39,416 bases of DNA from Thermoleophilaceae bacterium. Its GTDB lineage: Bacteria; Actinomycetota; Thermoleophilia; Solirubrobacterales; Thermoleophilaceae. A model generated the notes under the pieces. It was not told the origin of the DNA, did no database searches, and was given only the letters and a program-made list of their open reading frames with translations. The position numbers and the translations under genes are program-made. The DNA lies in the NCBI GenBank assembly GCA_036378175.1, contig DASUWY010000011.1, forward strand, positions 1 through 39,416. The letters are read 5' to 3'. Below are positions 29,622 through 37,286 of this stretch, piece by piece (positions within the stretch are counted from its first letter, which is position 1; each line of letters starts with the position of its first letter).

Positions 29622-30587
29622 ATGGACCCCTCGCGCCGTGTCGTTCTCGTCGCCTTCGACGGCATTCAGTCGCTCGACCTGATCGGGCCGAACGAAGTGT
29701 TCTCCGTGGCGGCGCGCCTCGTGCCGGGCTCGTACTCCGTCGAGATCGTCGCGCCGCGGCGCAGCTTCGAGAGCTGGAGCGGCGTGCGCATGGAGGCGCA
29801 CCAGACGCTGGCCGGCTGCCGCGGCGCGATGGACACGCTGATCGTGGCCGGCGGCGAGGGCGTGCGCGAGGCGCAGGAGGACGAGCGCCTCATCGCCTGG
29901 TTGAAGCGAGCGGCTCAGCGGTCGCGCCGCGTGGCCTCGGTGTGCAGCGGGGCGTTCCTGCTGGCGCGCGCCAGATTGCTCACTGGCCACGAGGCCACCA
30001 CCCACTGGTCCGAGTGCGACGCGCTCGAGCGCCTCTACCCCGACGTGACGGTGCGCCCCGATCCGATCTTCGTCCGCTCGGACAACGTCTACACGTCCGC
30101 GGGTGTGACGGCCGGCATCGACCTCGCGCTCGCGCTCGTGGAGGAGGACCTCGGCCCGAAGGTCGCGCGCGACGTGGCGCGCTGGCTCGTCCTGTTCCTC
30201 CGCCGGCCGGGTGGGCAGTCGCAGTTCAGCGCGGCGCTGGCGGGACAGCGTGCCGAGCGCGAGCCGCTGCGCGAGTTGCAGGCGTGGATGGTCGACCACC
30301 TTGAGGCGGACCTGTCCGTGCCGGCTCTGGCCGAGCGCGCTTACATGAGCCCGCGCAACTTCGCACGCGCCTTCAAGCGCGAGGTGGGGATGACGCCCGC
30401 CGCGTACGTGGAGACCCTGCGCGTGGAGCGCGCGCGGACGCTGCTCGAGACCGCGGGCGAGGGCGTGGAGCAGGTGGCGCGCCGCTGCGGCTTCGGCACC
30501 GTGGAGACGATGCGGCGGGTGTTCCGCCGCAGGCTCGGGGTGAGCCCGGGCGACTACCGCGAACGGTTCCAGAGGAGGGCCGCCTGA
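29622..30587 (+). CDS. GlxA-type transcriptional regulator (DJ-1/PfpI + AraC)
   Basis: 321 aa. N-terminal DJ-1/PfpI-like domain (1-185): VVLVAFDGIQSLDLIGPNEVF, TLIVAGGEGV, and the nucleophile-elbow region VASVCSGAFLLARARLLTGHEATTHW. C-terminal AraC/XylS DNA-binding domain (about 215-315) with two helix-turn-helices: LSVPALAERAYMSPRNFARAFKREVGMTPAAYVETLRVERAR and VEQVARRCGFGTVETMRRVFRRRLGVSPGDYR. The PfpI half usually senses a small ligand. ATG 29622 has no clear ribosome-binding site; the long upstream frame is rejected. Overlaps the next gene as TGATG. Confidence 0.93.
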   Translation: MDPSRRVVLVAFDGIQSLDLIGPNEVFSVAARLVPGSYSVEIVAPRRSFESWSGVRMEAHQTLAGCRGAMDTLIVAGGEGVREAQEDERLIAWLKRAAQRSRRVASVCSGAFLLARARLLTGHEATTHWSECDALERLYPDVTVRPDPIFVRSDNVYTSAGVTAGIDLALALVEEDLGPKVARDVARWLVLFLRRPGGQSQFSAALAGQRAEREPLRELQAWMVDHLEADLSVPALAERAYMSPRNFARAFKREVGMTPAAYVETLRVERARTLLETAGEGVEQVARRCGFGTVETMRRVFRRRLGVSPGDYRERFQRRAA

Positions 30588-31240
30588 TGAAGATCGCGAT
30601 CCCGCTGTACGACAGGTTCACCGCCCTCGACGCCGTGGGTCCGTACGAGGTGCTATCCCGCCTGCCGGGTGCCAGCGTGCATTTCGTCGCTCTCGAGCCC
30701 GGGATGAAGCGCACGGAGACCGGCATGCTCGGCCTGTCCGCGGACCTCGCGCTGCACGAGCTGCCCGACCCGGAGATCGTGGTGGTGCCGGGCGGCTACG
30801 GCACGCGTGCGCTCATCGACGACGAACGCATGGTGGGCTGGCTGCGGCGCGCTCACCAGACGTCCGAGTGGACCACGTCCGTGTGCACGGGCGCGCTGCT
30901 GCTCGCGGCGGCAGGAATTCTCGACGGTCTCGAGGCCACCACGCACTGGCTCGAGTACGACCTGCTCGAGCGCCTCGGCGCGCGCCCGGTGTCCAGGCGC
31001 GTGGTGCGCCAGGGCAAGGTGATCACCGCGGCGGGCGTGTCCGCCGGGATCGACATGGCGCTCGTGCTCGCCGCCGAGATCGCGGGACCCGACGTGGCGA
31101 AGGCGATTCAGCTCGGCATCGAGTACGACCCGCAGCCGCCGTTCGACGCCGGCTCGCCGGACAAGGCGGGAGCGCGGATCGTCGAGCTGGTGACGAACTC
31201 AGAGCGCCGCGAGCAGGCGGCTATGAACGCTGCCTCGTAG
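30587..31240 (+). CDS. DJ-1/PfpI-family protein (isonitrile hydratase-like)
   Basis: 217 aa, one PfpI domain: IAIPLYDRFTALDAVGPYEVLSRLPG, EIVVVPGGYGTRA, and catalytic-type TSVCTGALLLAAAGILDGLEATTHWLEYDLLERLGA with the Cys in VCTGA, then ITAAGVSAGIDMAL. It is close in layout to isonitrile hydratase. The catalytic-position Cys is intact. Coupled (TGATG) to the GlxA-type regulator, which carries a homologous sensor domain, so regulator and enzyme may share a ligand (inference). Seven bases separate its stop from the convergent zinc-ribbon gene. Confidence 0.9.
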   Translation: MKIAIPLYDRFTALDAVGPYEVLSRLPGASVHFVALEPGMKRTETGMLGLSADLALHELPDPEIVVVPGGYGTRALIDDERMVGWLRRAHQTSEWTTSVCTGALLLAAAGILDGLEATTHWLEYDLLERLGARPVSRRVVRQGKVITAAGVSAGIDMALVLAAEIAGPDVAKAIQLGIEYDPQPPFDAGSPDKAGARIVELVTNSERREQAAMNAAS

Positions 31241-31247
31241 CCGCTGG

Positions 31248-31442
31248 CTAGCCGCTCTTCGGCCGTGGGTGCCGCCGATCCGGCGGACGCAGCGCGGCGT
31301 GGCGGTCATCGAGCTCGCGAATCCAGTCAGCCACGTGTACCGCTGCCCGGATCTCAGCGCCGCAGAATGGGCAGCGATCCGGTGGCTCGGGATGGCCTTG
31401 CTGAACGATCGCCTTGCACTTCGGACAACAGAACGCGGGCAC
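31248..31442 (-). CDS. Small zinc-ribbon protein
   Basis: 64 aa. Two CxxC knuckles, CCPKCKAIV near residue 6 and RCPFCGAEI near residue 24, form a Cys4 zinc ribbon; the tail is charged (ADWIRELDDRHAALRPPDRRHPRPKSG). The start is GTG 31442 with GAGGGGG five bases upstream. It could be a regulator or an adaptor; nothing more can be inferred. Confidence 0.75.
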   Translation of the reverse strand: MPAFCCPKCKAIVQQGHPEPPDRCPFCGAEIRAAVHVADWIRELDDRHAALRPPDRRHPRPKSG

Positions 31443-31527
31443 GGGCGCCCCCTCTCAAAAGAAATCTCTCCAACGCCCACGGTCTCGGCCGCTTACCCAC
31501 GGTGCGATCCCCACGAGTCCCTTCTGT

Positions 31528-31560
31528 CCGGCGGCACCACCCATCGAGCCGTGCCGCCGG
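31528..31560. terminator. Hairpin downstream of the NlpC/P60 gene
   Basis: CCGGCGGCAC (31528-31537) pairs perfectly with GTGCCGCCGG (31551-31560), 13-base loop, 38 bases beyond the hydrolase stop (31598). No T-run follows on the minus strand, so it may stabilise the 3' end or aid Rho-dependent termination. Confidence 0.5.
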
Positions 31561-31597
31561 CCCTGACGTTCACTTTACGCCTAGGCGCAAGCGACCG

Positions 31598-33004
31598 CTA
31601 GTAGCCCACCGGATGGCGGACCACGAAACCCGCGCCCGAACGCGGCGTGCTCTTCCAGCGGCTCCCGCCGCCACCGCCGGTGTCGAAGCGGCGGCCATCG
31701 ATCGTCATCCAGGCGTGGCCCGAGTTGGCGTAGATGGTCACGTGCGCGCCGGGACCCGGAGCGCCGTAGCTCTCGAGCGCCGTGGAGTCCTCCGGTGCGC
31801 TGAGGAGCCCACCGGCGTGCAGCACGTAGCTCACCGAGCCGGAGCAGTCGTAACCGCTCGACACGAAGCTGCCATGCCCGCCGCCGTACACGTACGGCGT
31901 GTTGGCGATCTGGTTGGCCGCCGCGATCATGCGCGCGATCACGCCGCTCGACCCGGAGCTCGAGCCCGATGAGCCCGAGCCGCTGCCCGAGGACGAGCTG
32001 TGGCGCTCGTGGAGCGGGGTGGAGGGGGCGCCGATGCCCAGCGCCTGCGCGGTGGCGGGACCCACCACGCCGTCGGCCGTGAGGCCGTGCGCGGCCTGGA
32101 AGTGCTTCACGGCGGCGGCCGTCTGCGGCCCGAACACGCCGTCGGCGGGGATGCCGAGCGCCCTCTGCACGTCCGACACGGAGCTGCTGCCGGAATCGCT
32201 GCTGCCGCTGGACGACCGCGCGCGCGAATGATGGGCGTGCGCCTCACGCAGCGGAGCGGCCGGCGCCGACAGGCCGAGCGCCTGAGCGGTTGCGGGCCCG
32301 ACGATGCCGTCGACGGTGAGGCCGTGCGCGGCCTGGAAGTGCTTCACGGCGGCGGCCGTCTGCGGGCCGAACACCCCATCCGCCGAGATGCCGAGCTTCG
32401 ACTGCACGGCGCTCACCGTGGCGGCGGAACCCGCGCTCGAGGCGCTCGCCGTGGTCGCTGTGGCGGCGGTGGCGAGGCCAAGTGAGCCGAGCGTCTGCGG
32501 CCCGACGATGCCATCGACGATCAGCCCGTGAGCGCGCTGGTAGCTGCGCACAGCGTGCTCGGTCTCCGGACCCCAGATGCCGTCGGCGGCGATTCCGAGC
32601 GCGCGCTGCACACTCGCCAGACTCGCGCCGTGCACGTGCGACACCGCGGGCTGCGAGCTGCTGTCGGCCGTGGCCACGCCCGTGGCGGCCGGGAACACCG
32701 CGGCGGCGGCGATCGCCATCGTGCCGGCCCGGCGGACCGGCTTGCGGTTCGCGCGCGCCTGCTCGAGGGCGCGGCGGCGATGCTGCGAGCGCAGCAGGGA
32801 CTTCTCCCACAGCTCGAGCGAGGTGAGGTCGCGCGGCTGGAAGCGCGGCACGAGGCCCAGCGCCTGGGCCTCGGGGATGCGAACGGTCCGCTCTACCTTG
32901 GCGAGCGAGCGTGCGCGGGCGCCCGGCCGGCGGCGCTTGCGCGAGCGCTTCAGCGAGTCCCGCCAAAGCTCGGGATTCGAGAGGTCACGGAGATCGGTGG
33001 GCAT
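31598..33004 (-). CDS. Cell-wall hydrolase: three peptidoglycan-binding domains + NlpC/P60
   Basis: 468 aa. Residues 1-85 are cytoplasmic-looking and basic, with a duplicated motif DLSNPELWRDSLKRSRKRRR (7-26) and DLTSLELWEKSLLRSQHRRR (59-78). A signal/anchor follows (GTMAIAAAAVFPAATGVATA). Three PG_binding_1 domains carry LGIAADGIWGPETEHAV, LGISADGVFGPQTAAAV and LGIPADGVFGPQTAAAV, each with DGIVGP/DGVVGP, separated by Ser/Gly linkers. The C-terminal NlpC/P60 peptidase has Cys in YDCSGSVSYVL and His in GHAWMTIDGRRF. ATG 33004 has AAGGA six bases upstream. It cuts stem peptides; expression is under the c-di-AMP riboswitch. Confidence 0.93.
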   Translation of the reverse strand: MPTDLRDLSNPELWRDSLKRSRKRRRPGARARSLAKVERTVRIPEAQALGLVPRFQPRDLTSLELWEKSLLRSQHRRRALEQARANRKPVRRAGTMAIAAAAVFPAATGVATADSSSQPAVSHVHGASLASVQRALGIAADGIWGPETEHAVRSYQRAHGLIVDGIVGPQTLGSLGLATAATATTASASSAGSAATVSAVQSKLGISADGVFGPQTAAAVKHFQAAHGLTVDGIVGPATAQALGLSAPAAPLREAHAHHSRARSSSGSSDSGSSSVSDVQRALGIPADGVFGPQTAAAVKHFQAAHGLTADGVVGPATAQALGIGAPSTPLHERHSSSSGSGSGSSGSSSGSSGVIARMIAAANQIANTPYVYGGGHGSFVSSGYDCSGSVSYVLHAGGLLSAPEDSTALESYGAPGPGAHVTIYANSGHAWMTIDGRRFDTGGGGGSRWKSTPRSGAGFVVRHPVGY

Positions 33005-33022
33005 GCTCAATCCTTGTGTTCC

Positions 33023-33162
33023 GGCGCCTACGAGGTGAGCTGACGGGCTCGCGCTAGAACACTCGCGCTATGCCGCACCTGCGGCGATTCGCCCCTGCGG
33101 CCATCCAGACCGCTATTGGTTCCCCCGTTCCCCACGAAGCGGGTTCGTGGAGACTCGGCGCA
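33023..33162 (-). ncRNA. Cyclic-di-AMP riboswitch (ydaO-yuaA class)
   Basis: On the minus strand the leader has the class-defining blocks in order: GCGCCGAGTC at the 5' end (33161), GGGGGAACC, GGGGCGAATC and, at the 3' end, CGTCAGCTCACCTCGTAGG followed by CGC, which closes P1 with the 5' GCGCC. The class regulates cell-wall hydrolases and osmolyte transporters in Gram-positive bacteria, mostly turning expression off when c-di-AMP binds. The P1 3' strand is about ten bases before the AAGGA ribosome-binding site of the NlpC/P60 gene; no separate terminator was seen, so the expression platform may act on translation. Confidence 0.9.
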
Positions 33163-33211
33163 TTTGTCGGGCGCCATTCAAGCACAATTTGCAGGAACTT
33201 TTGCTAAAGGA

Positions 33212-33243
33212 GGGATAACGCCGGTAACCCCGACGGGATAACG
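33212..33243. promoter_or_regulatory. Direct repeat GGGATAACG upstream of the riboswitch
   Basis: GGGATAACG occurs at 33212-33220 and 33235-33243, 23 bases apart start to start (about two helical turns), with GGTAACC between. It lies upstream of the riboswitch, where an activator for the hydrolase gene would bind. Confidence 0.45.
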
Positions 33244-33258
33244 CGTGTCCCCTTGGGG

Positions 33259-33864
33259 TCAGGCCGGATCTTCGCTGCGGGCGAAGATCGAGCTCTCGAG
33301 CACGTAGAAGACGGCGATGACCGCGTAGAGGATCACGCTGGCGATCGGGCTGGCAAACGCGATCAAGGTGGCCGTGAGGTAGAGCGGCACGCCAGGCCGG
33401 AAGGTGCGGGTGATGCCCGCAACGGTGCGCCGGTCGGCATCCTGCCGCAGCAGCCGGGCGCCGGCGATCGCATAGCGCCACAGCAGCCCGAAGGCCACGC
33501 CCATCAGCGTGCAGGTGATGCCGTAGGCGAGCGCGGCGTCCCGCGCGTCGGCGCCGCCGTCGCGGATGTGCTCCGCCACGAGCTGCGTGGGAAAGGGGAT
33601 GAAGGCCACCACCATCAGGAAGAAGAGGTTGATGAAGAGGAAGCGGCGGTCCACGTGCGCGATCTGGTCGATCACCGTGTGGTGGTTCACCCAGATGATC
33701 CCGATGGTGGTGAAGCTGGTGGCGTAGCCCACGTAGCTCGGCCAGATGTGCACGAGCTGGTGGCCGAGCGGCGGCAGGCCGGCGGTACGCACGTCCAGGA
33801 TCAGGAGGGTGGCGGCGATGGCGAGTACACCGTCGCTGAAGGCCGCGAGTCTCGAGGTGCCCAC
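33259..33864 (-). CDS. TMEM175-family (DUF1211) potassium channel-like protein
   Basis: 201 aa, about six membrane segments. The family signature is at the N-terminus: RLAAFSDGVLAIAATLLILDVRT (F-S-D motif of the first helix). Further helices include YVGYATSFTTIGIIWVNHHTVID and FLFINLFFLMVVAFIPFPTQLV. Bacterial TMEM175 proteins assemble as tetramers conducting K+. TACGGT lies six bases before the GTG start at 33864, just after the NMO stop. It is upstream, on the same strand, of the c-di-AMP-controlled hydrolase; K+ transport and c-di-AMP are often linked, but here the riboswitch is after this gene. Confidence 0.88.
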   Translation of the reverse strand: MGTSRLAAFSDGVLAIAATLLILDVRTAGLPPLGHQLVHIWPSYVGYATSFTTIGIIWVNHHTVIDQIAHVDRRFLFINLFFLMVVAFIPFPTQLVAEHIRDGGADARDAALAYGITCTLMGVAFGLLWRYAIAGARLLRQDADRRTVAGITRTFRPGVPLYLTATLIAFASPIASVILYAVIAVFYVLESSIFARSEDPA

Positions 33865-33870
33865 GCGAGA

Positions 33871-33876
33871 ACCGTA
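33871..33876 (-). promoter_or_regulatory. -10 element (TACGGT), six bases before GTG
   Basis: On the minus strand TACGGT (33876-33871), TCTCGC, GTG 33864; it falls in the 19-bp gap after the nitronate monooxygenase stop. Confidence 0.45.
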
Positions 33877-33883
33877 ACCCGCT

Positions 33884-34912
33884 CTAACGCCGCGCTGCGG
33901 CTCGCTCGAGCGCGGCGTGGGCGCCCTCGCTCAGCTCGCGCACGATGTCCGCAGCCGGCTTGTTCACCGCGAGGTTGTGCGTCTGGCCCGCCCAGAGGTT
34001 GAAACCGTCGGGATCCTCGCGCCTGCGGGCGTCGGCGCGGATGGGGGAGGTGGCGTAGTGAACGTGGGGGTAGGCGCAGATGGAGTGCGCGTCGTGTTCG
34101 CGCATGAAGGCGTTGACGATTCCTCGCGCCAGGCGCCCGCTGAACGAACGGGTGAGCCGGGTGGGCGCCTCCTCCGCGAGGAGTCTCCGCTGCGCTGGGT
34201 TCGTGGCTGCCTCGGGCGTGAGCATGAACGCGCTGCCGAGCTGTGCGGCGTGCGCGCCCGCGGCGAGTACGGCGGCCAGCGCCGGAGCGTCCGTGATGCC
34301 ACCGCTCGCCACGAGCGGCAGCTCGAGCTCTGAGCTGCCCACGAGTCGCAGGAGAGCCAGCGTGCTCAGGCCCTCGCCGCCATCCGGCGGGTCGTCGAAG
34401 GTACCGCGGTGCCCGCCCGCCTCCGCGCCCTGGAGCACGAGCGCGTGAGCACCGGCGTCACGCGCAGCGCGCGCCTCCGCCACCGACGTCACGGTCACCC
34501 ACACCTCACTGCCCGCTTCCCGAAGCGATGCCACGAGCCCGGCAGGCGGGCAGCCGAAGGTGAACGACACAACCGGCACGGGCGACTCATGCAGCAGCGC
34601 CAGCTTCTCCTCCCAGGCGTCGTCGTCGTAGCGCGGCTCGCCCGCATCCGGTCCCAGCCGCGTGACGAACTCACGCACCGCCTCCTCGTCAACGTCGGGC
34701 GCGCCCGGCACGAACAGGTTCACTCCGAACGGCGCGTCCGTCGCGGTGCGCACGGCAGCGATGTCCTCGCGCAGCCGATCGGGACTGAGATAGCCGGCCG
34801 CCACGAAGCCGAGCCCGCCCGCGCCGCTCACGGCGGCGGCCAGAGCCGGGGTGGACGGCCCGCCCGCCATCGGGGCCTGGACGATCGGGTGCTCTAGCCG
34901 CTCGAGAATCAC
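33884..34912 (-). CDS. Nitronate monooxygenase-type FMN enzyme
   Basis: 342 aa TIM-barrel flavoprotein: HPIVQAPMAGGPSTPALAAAVSGAGGLGFVAAGYLS at the start, FGVNLFVPG, VSFTFGCPPAGLVASLR, GAHALVLQGAEAGGHRGTF with the catalytic-type His, PLVASGGITDAPALAAVLAAGAHAAQLGSAFMLTPEA and a C-terminal FNLWAGQTHNLA. It oxidatively denitrifies nitronates in the family, though many paralogues are annotated by similarity only. Start GTG 34912 (the only start near the barrel's first strand). Diverges from the sensor kinase across a region with the palindrome GGTTAACC (34932-34939). Confidence 0.9.
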   Translation of the reverse strand: MILERLEHPIVQAPMAGGPSTPALAAAVSGAGGLGFVAAGYLSPDRLREDIAAVRTATDAPFGVNLFVPGAPDVDEEAVREFVTRLGPDAGEPRYDDDAWEEKLALLHESPVPVVSFTFGCPPAGLVASLREAGSEVWVTVTSVAEARAARDAGAHALVLQGAEAGGHRGTFDDPPDGGEGLSTLALLRLVGSSELELPLVASGGITDAPALAAVLAAGAHAAQLGSAFMLTPEAATNPAQRRLLAEEAPTRLTRSFSGRLARGIVNAFMREHDAHSICAYPHVHYATSPIRADARRREDPDGFNLWAGQTHNLAVNKPAADIVRELSEGAHAALERAAARR

Positions 34913-35001
34913 GTTCGGAAAGGGGTCCTGAGGTTAACCCCCGGGCCAACACGCCGGGCCTCCGGATGGGCGACGACGTGCCGGGGTGCGATGTTCTGCA
35001 C

Positions 35002-36636
35002 ATGTGGTCAAGACTTTTCGGCAAGCAGGCGTGGGAGGAGGCGACGTTCCTGGTTCTGGCGGCGCCGCTCGGCACGCTCTGGTTCACGATCCTCGTCACC
35101 GCCTGGTCGCTCGGGGTCGGACTCCTGATCACGCCGCTCGTGATCCCCATTGCGTTCGGGATGCCCTTCCTGATCACGGCGTCGGCGGGGCTCGAGGCGG
35201 CGCTCGCGCGCAGGCTGCTCGGCGTGAGCGTGTATCCGCCCCACGCACCGCTTGCGCGCGCCGGCTTCTGGCGCCGGGCGTTCGGCTGGCTCTCGGACCC
35301 GGCGATGTGGCGGGCGCAGGCGTATCTCCTGCTGCGCTTCGTTCTCGGCTTGCCCTTCGCGATCGGCATGGTCACGCTGCTTGGCGCCTCCCTCGGCGGG
35401 CTGGCGGCGCCGTTCTACTACTGGTCTCTCAAGGACGGCATCAAGATCGACTCCTGGCGGGTGGATACGCTCCCTGAGGCGCTCCTGCTGACGGTCGCCG
35501 GGGCCGCCGGACTCGTCGTCACGATGCTCCTCTTCCGTCTCCTCGCCCACCCGCAGCGCTCCCTGGCAGAGAGCCTGTTCGAGCGATCGCCCGATCCGGC
35601 GGGGGCCGGGCCCAAGCCGACGATTCCAGAGCGCCGGCAGTTCCTCGTCACGCGCGCGGCCGCGCTGGGCTTCGCCTTCGCGGTGCTGGTGGTGATCTGG
35701 GGGCTGACGGGGCACGGCTACTTCTGGCCGGTCTGGCCGCTGCTCGCGTTCCTGCTCGTGCTCGGCCTCCAGGGCTGGCGCCTGTTCGTGGACGAGAACC
35801 CGGAGCGCTGGAGGCGTCCGGGGCTGAACCACTCGATCGCGGTGCAGGCCGGCAGCTCGGCGGTGGTGTTCCTCTTCCTGGTCGGCGTGTGGGCTGCGTC
35901 GGGCGCCGGCACGTTCTGGCCGGTGTGGCCGCTGCTCGGCCTGACGATCACGGTGCTGGCCCGCGCCGGCTCGCTCTACTTCTCGCCGCCCGGCCAGGAG
36001 GAGCTGACCCAGCGCATCGAGACGCTCACAACCACGCGGGCCGGCGCCGTGGACCAGCAGGAGGCCGAGCTGCGGCGGATCGAGCGCGACCTGCACGACG
36101 GCGCGCAGGCGCGGCTGGTGGCGCTCGGCATGACGATCGGCATGGCCGAGCAGAAGCTGAGGGACGACCCCGAGGGCGCGCGCGAGCTGCTCGAGGAGGC
36201 ACGTGCCGGCACCGGCCAGGCGCTGAAGGAGCTGCGCGATCTCGCGCGCGGGATCCATCCGCCGGTGCTCGCGGACCGTGGGCTCGAGGCCGCGGTGACC
36301 GCACTTGCCGACGCCAGTCCGCTGCGCGTGGTGGTCCATGCGGACGTGCCGGAGCGGCCCGCCGCCCCCGTGGAGAGCGCCGCCTACTTCGTGGTCGCGG
36401 AAGCGCTGGCCAACGCCGGCAAGCACTCGGAGGCGAAGCGGGTGGACATCCGCATGATTCGCGACGGCCAGATGCTCACCGTCGAGGTGGCGGACGACGG
36501 CAGGGGCGGCGCCGATCTGTCCGGTGGCGGGCTCGGCGGCTTGCGACGGCGTCTGGAGGCACTCGACGGAACGCTGCGCGTGGCCAGCCCGCCGGGCGGC
36601 CCGACCGTGGTACGCGCGGAGATGCCATGCGGGTAG
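35002..36636 (+). CDS. NarL-type sensor histidine kinase
   Basis: 544 aa. N-terminal multi-helix Sensor domain (about 1-190; ATFLVLAAPLGTLWFTILVTAWSLGVGLLITPLVIPIAFG ... WRAQAYLLLRFVLGLPFAIGMVTLLG), then two copies of a 2TM module, each with the motif FWPVWPLL (HGYFWPVWPLLAFLLVLGLQ; GTFWPVWPLLGLTITVLA). The kinase core has phospho-acceptor ERDLHDGAQARLVALGM, N-box VAEALANAGKHSEA and G-box VADDGRGGADLSGGGLGGL, i.e. HisKA_3/HATPase. ATG 35002 follows a GATGTT hexamer by six bases; ATG 34966 is possible. The stop overlaps the regulator gene by ten bases. Confidence 0.92.
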   Translation: MWSRLFGKQAWEEATFLVLAAPLGTLWFTILVTAWSLGVGLLITPLVIPIAFGMPFLITASAGLEAALARRLLGVSVYPPHAPLARAGFWRRAFGWLSDPAMWRAQAYLLLRFVLGLPFAIGMVTLLGASLGGLAAPFYYWSLKDGIKIDSWRVDTLPEALLLTVAGAAGLVVTMLLFRLLAHPQRSLAESLFERSPDPAGAGPKPTIPERRQFLVTRAAALGFAFAVLVVIWGLTGHGYFWPVWPLLAFLLVLGLQGWRLFVDENPERWRRPGLNHSIAVQAGSSAVVFLFLVGVWAASGAGTFWPVWPLLGLTITVLARAGSLYFSPPGQEELTQRIETLTTTRAGAVDQQEAELRRIERDLHDGAQARLVALGMTIGMAEQKLRDDPEGARELLEEARAGTGQALKELRDLARGIHPPVLADRGLEAAVTALADASPLRVVVHADVPERPAAPVESAAYFVVAEALANAGKHSEAKRVDIRMIRDGQMLTVEVADDGRGGADLSGGGLGGLRRRLEALDGTLRVASPPGGPTVVRAEMPCG

Positions 36637-37286
36637 TGATCGCCGAGGACCTGGCGCTGCTGCGCGACGGACTCGAGCGCCTCCTGCGGGACAACGGCTT
36701 CGAGGTGGTGGCGTCCGTTCGCGACGGTGACGCGCTGCTGCGCGAGATCGATGCGCACAAGCCGGACATCGCGGTGGTGGACATCCGCCTGCCGCCCGAC
36801 TTTCGCGATGAGGGGCTGCGCGCCGCCATCGAGGCACGCAAGCGCTCGCCGGATACGGCGATCCTCGTGGTGTCGCAGTACGTGGAGCAGGCCTACGCCA
36901 GGGAGCTCCTCGCCGACGGCCGCGGCGGGGTGGGCTACCTCCTCAAGGACCGCATCCTGCACGTCGTGGAATTCGTTGAAGCCGTGCGTCGCGTGGCCGA
37001 CGGAGGAACCGCACTCGACCCGGAGGTGGTGGCGCATCTGTTCTCGAGCCAGACCGCGGGAGGGCCGCTCGAGCGGCTCACACCGCGCGAGCAGGAGGTG
37101 CTTGCGCTCATGGCGGAGGGCCGTTCCAACCAGGGGATCGCGGAGGCGCTCGTGCTCACCGTCGGCGCGGTGGAGAAGCACATCGCGAGCATCTTCTCGA
37201 AGCTGGACCTGCCGCAATCGGGCAGCGATCACCGGCGCGTGCTCGCAGTGCTCGCGTACCTCCAGGGCACGCCCTCAGGCGCCTAG
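36627..37286 (+). CDS. NarL/LuxR-family response regulator
   Basis: 219 aa. Receiver domain with acidic pocket AEDLALLRDGL, phosphorylation site Asp52 in IAVVDIRLPP, the Ser/Thr in LVVSQYV and Lys in YLLKDRI; then a LuxR helix-turn-helix: LTPREQEVLALMAEGRSNQGIAEALVLTVGAVEKHIASIFSKL. Partner of the kinase just upstream, with overlapping genes. Receiver motif and HTH are intact. Its 3' end overlaps the convergent YceH-family gene by 12 bases. Confidence 0.95.
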   Translation: MRVVIAEDLALLRDGLERLLRDNGFEVVASVRDGDALLREIDAHKPDIAVVDIRLPPDFRDEGLRAAIEARKRSPDTAILVVSQYVEQAYARELLADGRGGVGYLLKDRILHVVEFVEAVRRVADGGTALDPEVVAHLFSSQTAGGPLERLTPREQEVLALMAEGRSNQGIAEALVLTVGAVEKHIASIFSKLDLPQSGSDHRRVLAVLAYLQGTPSGA

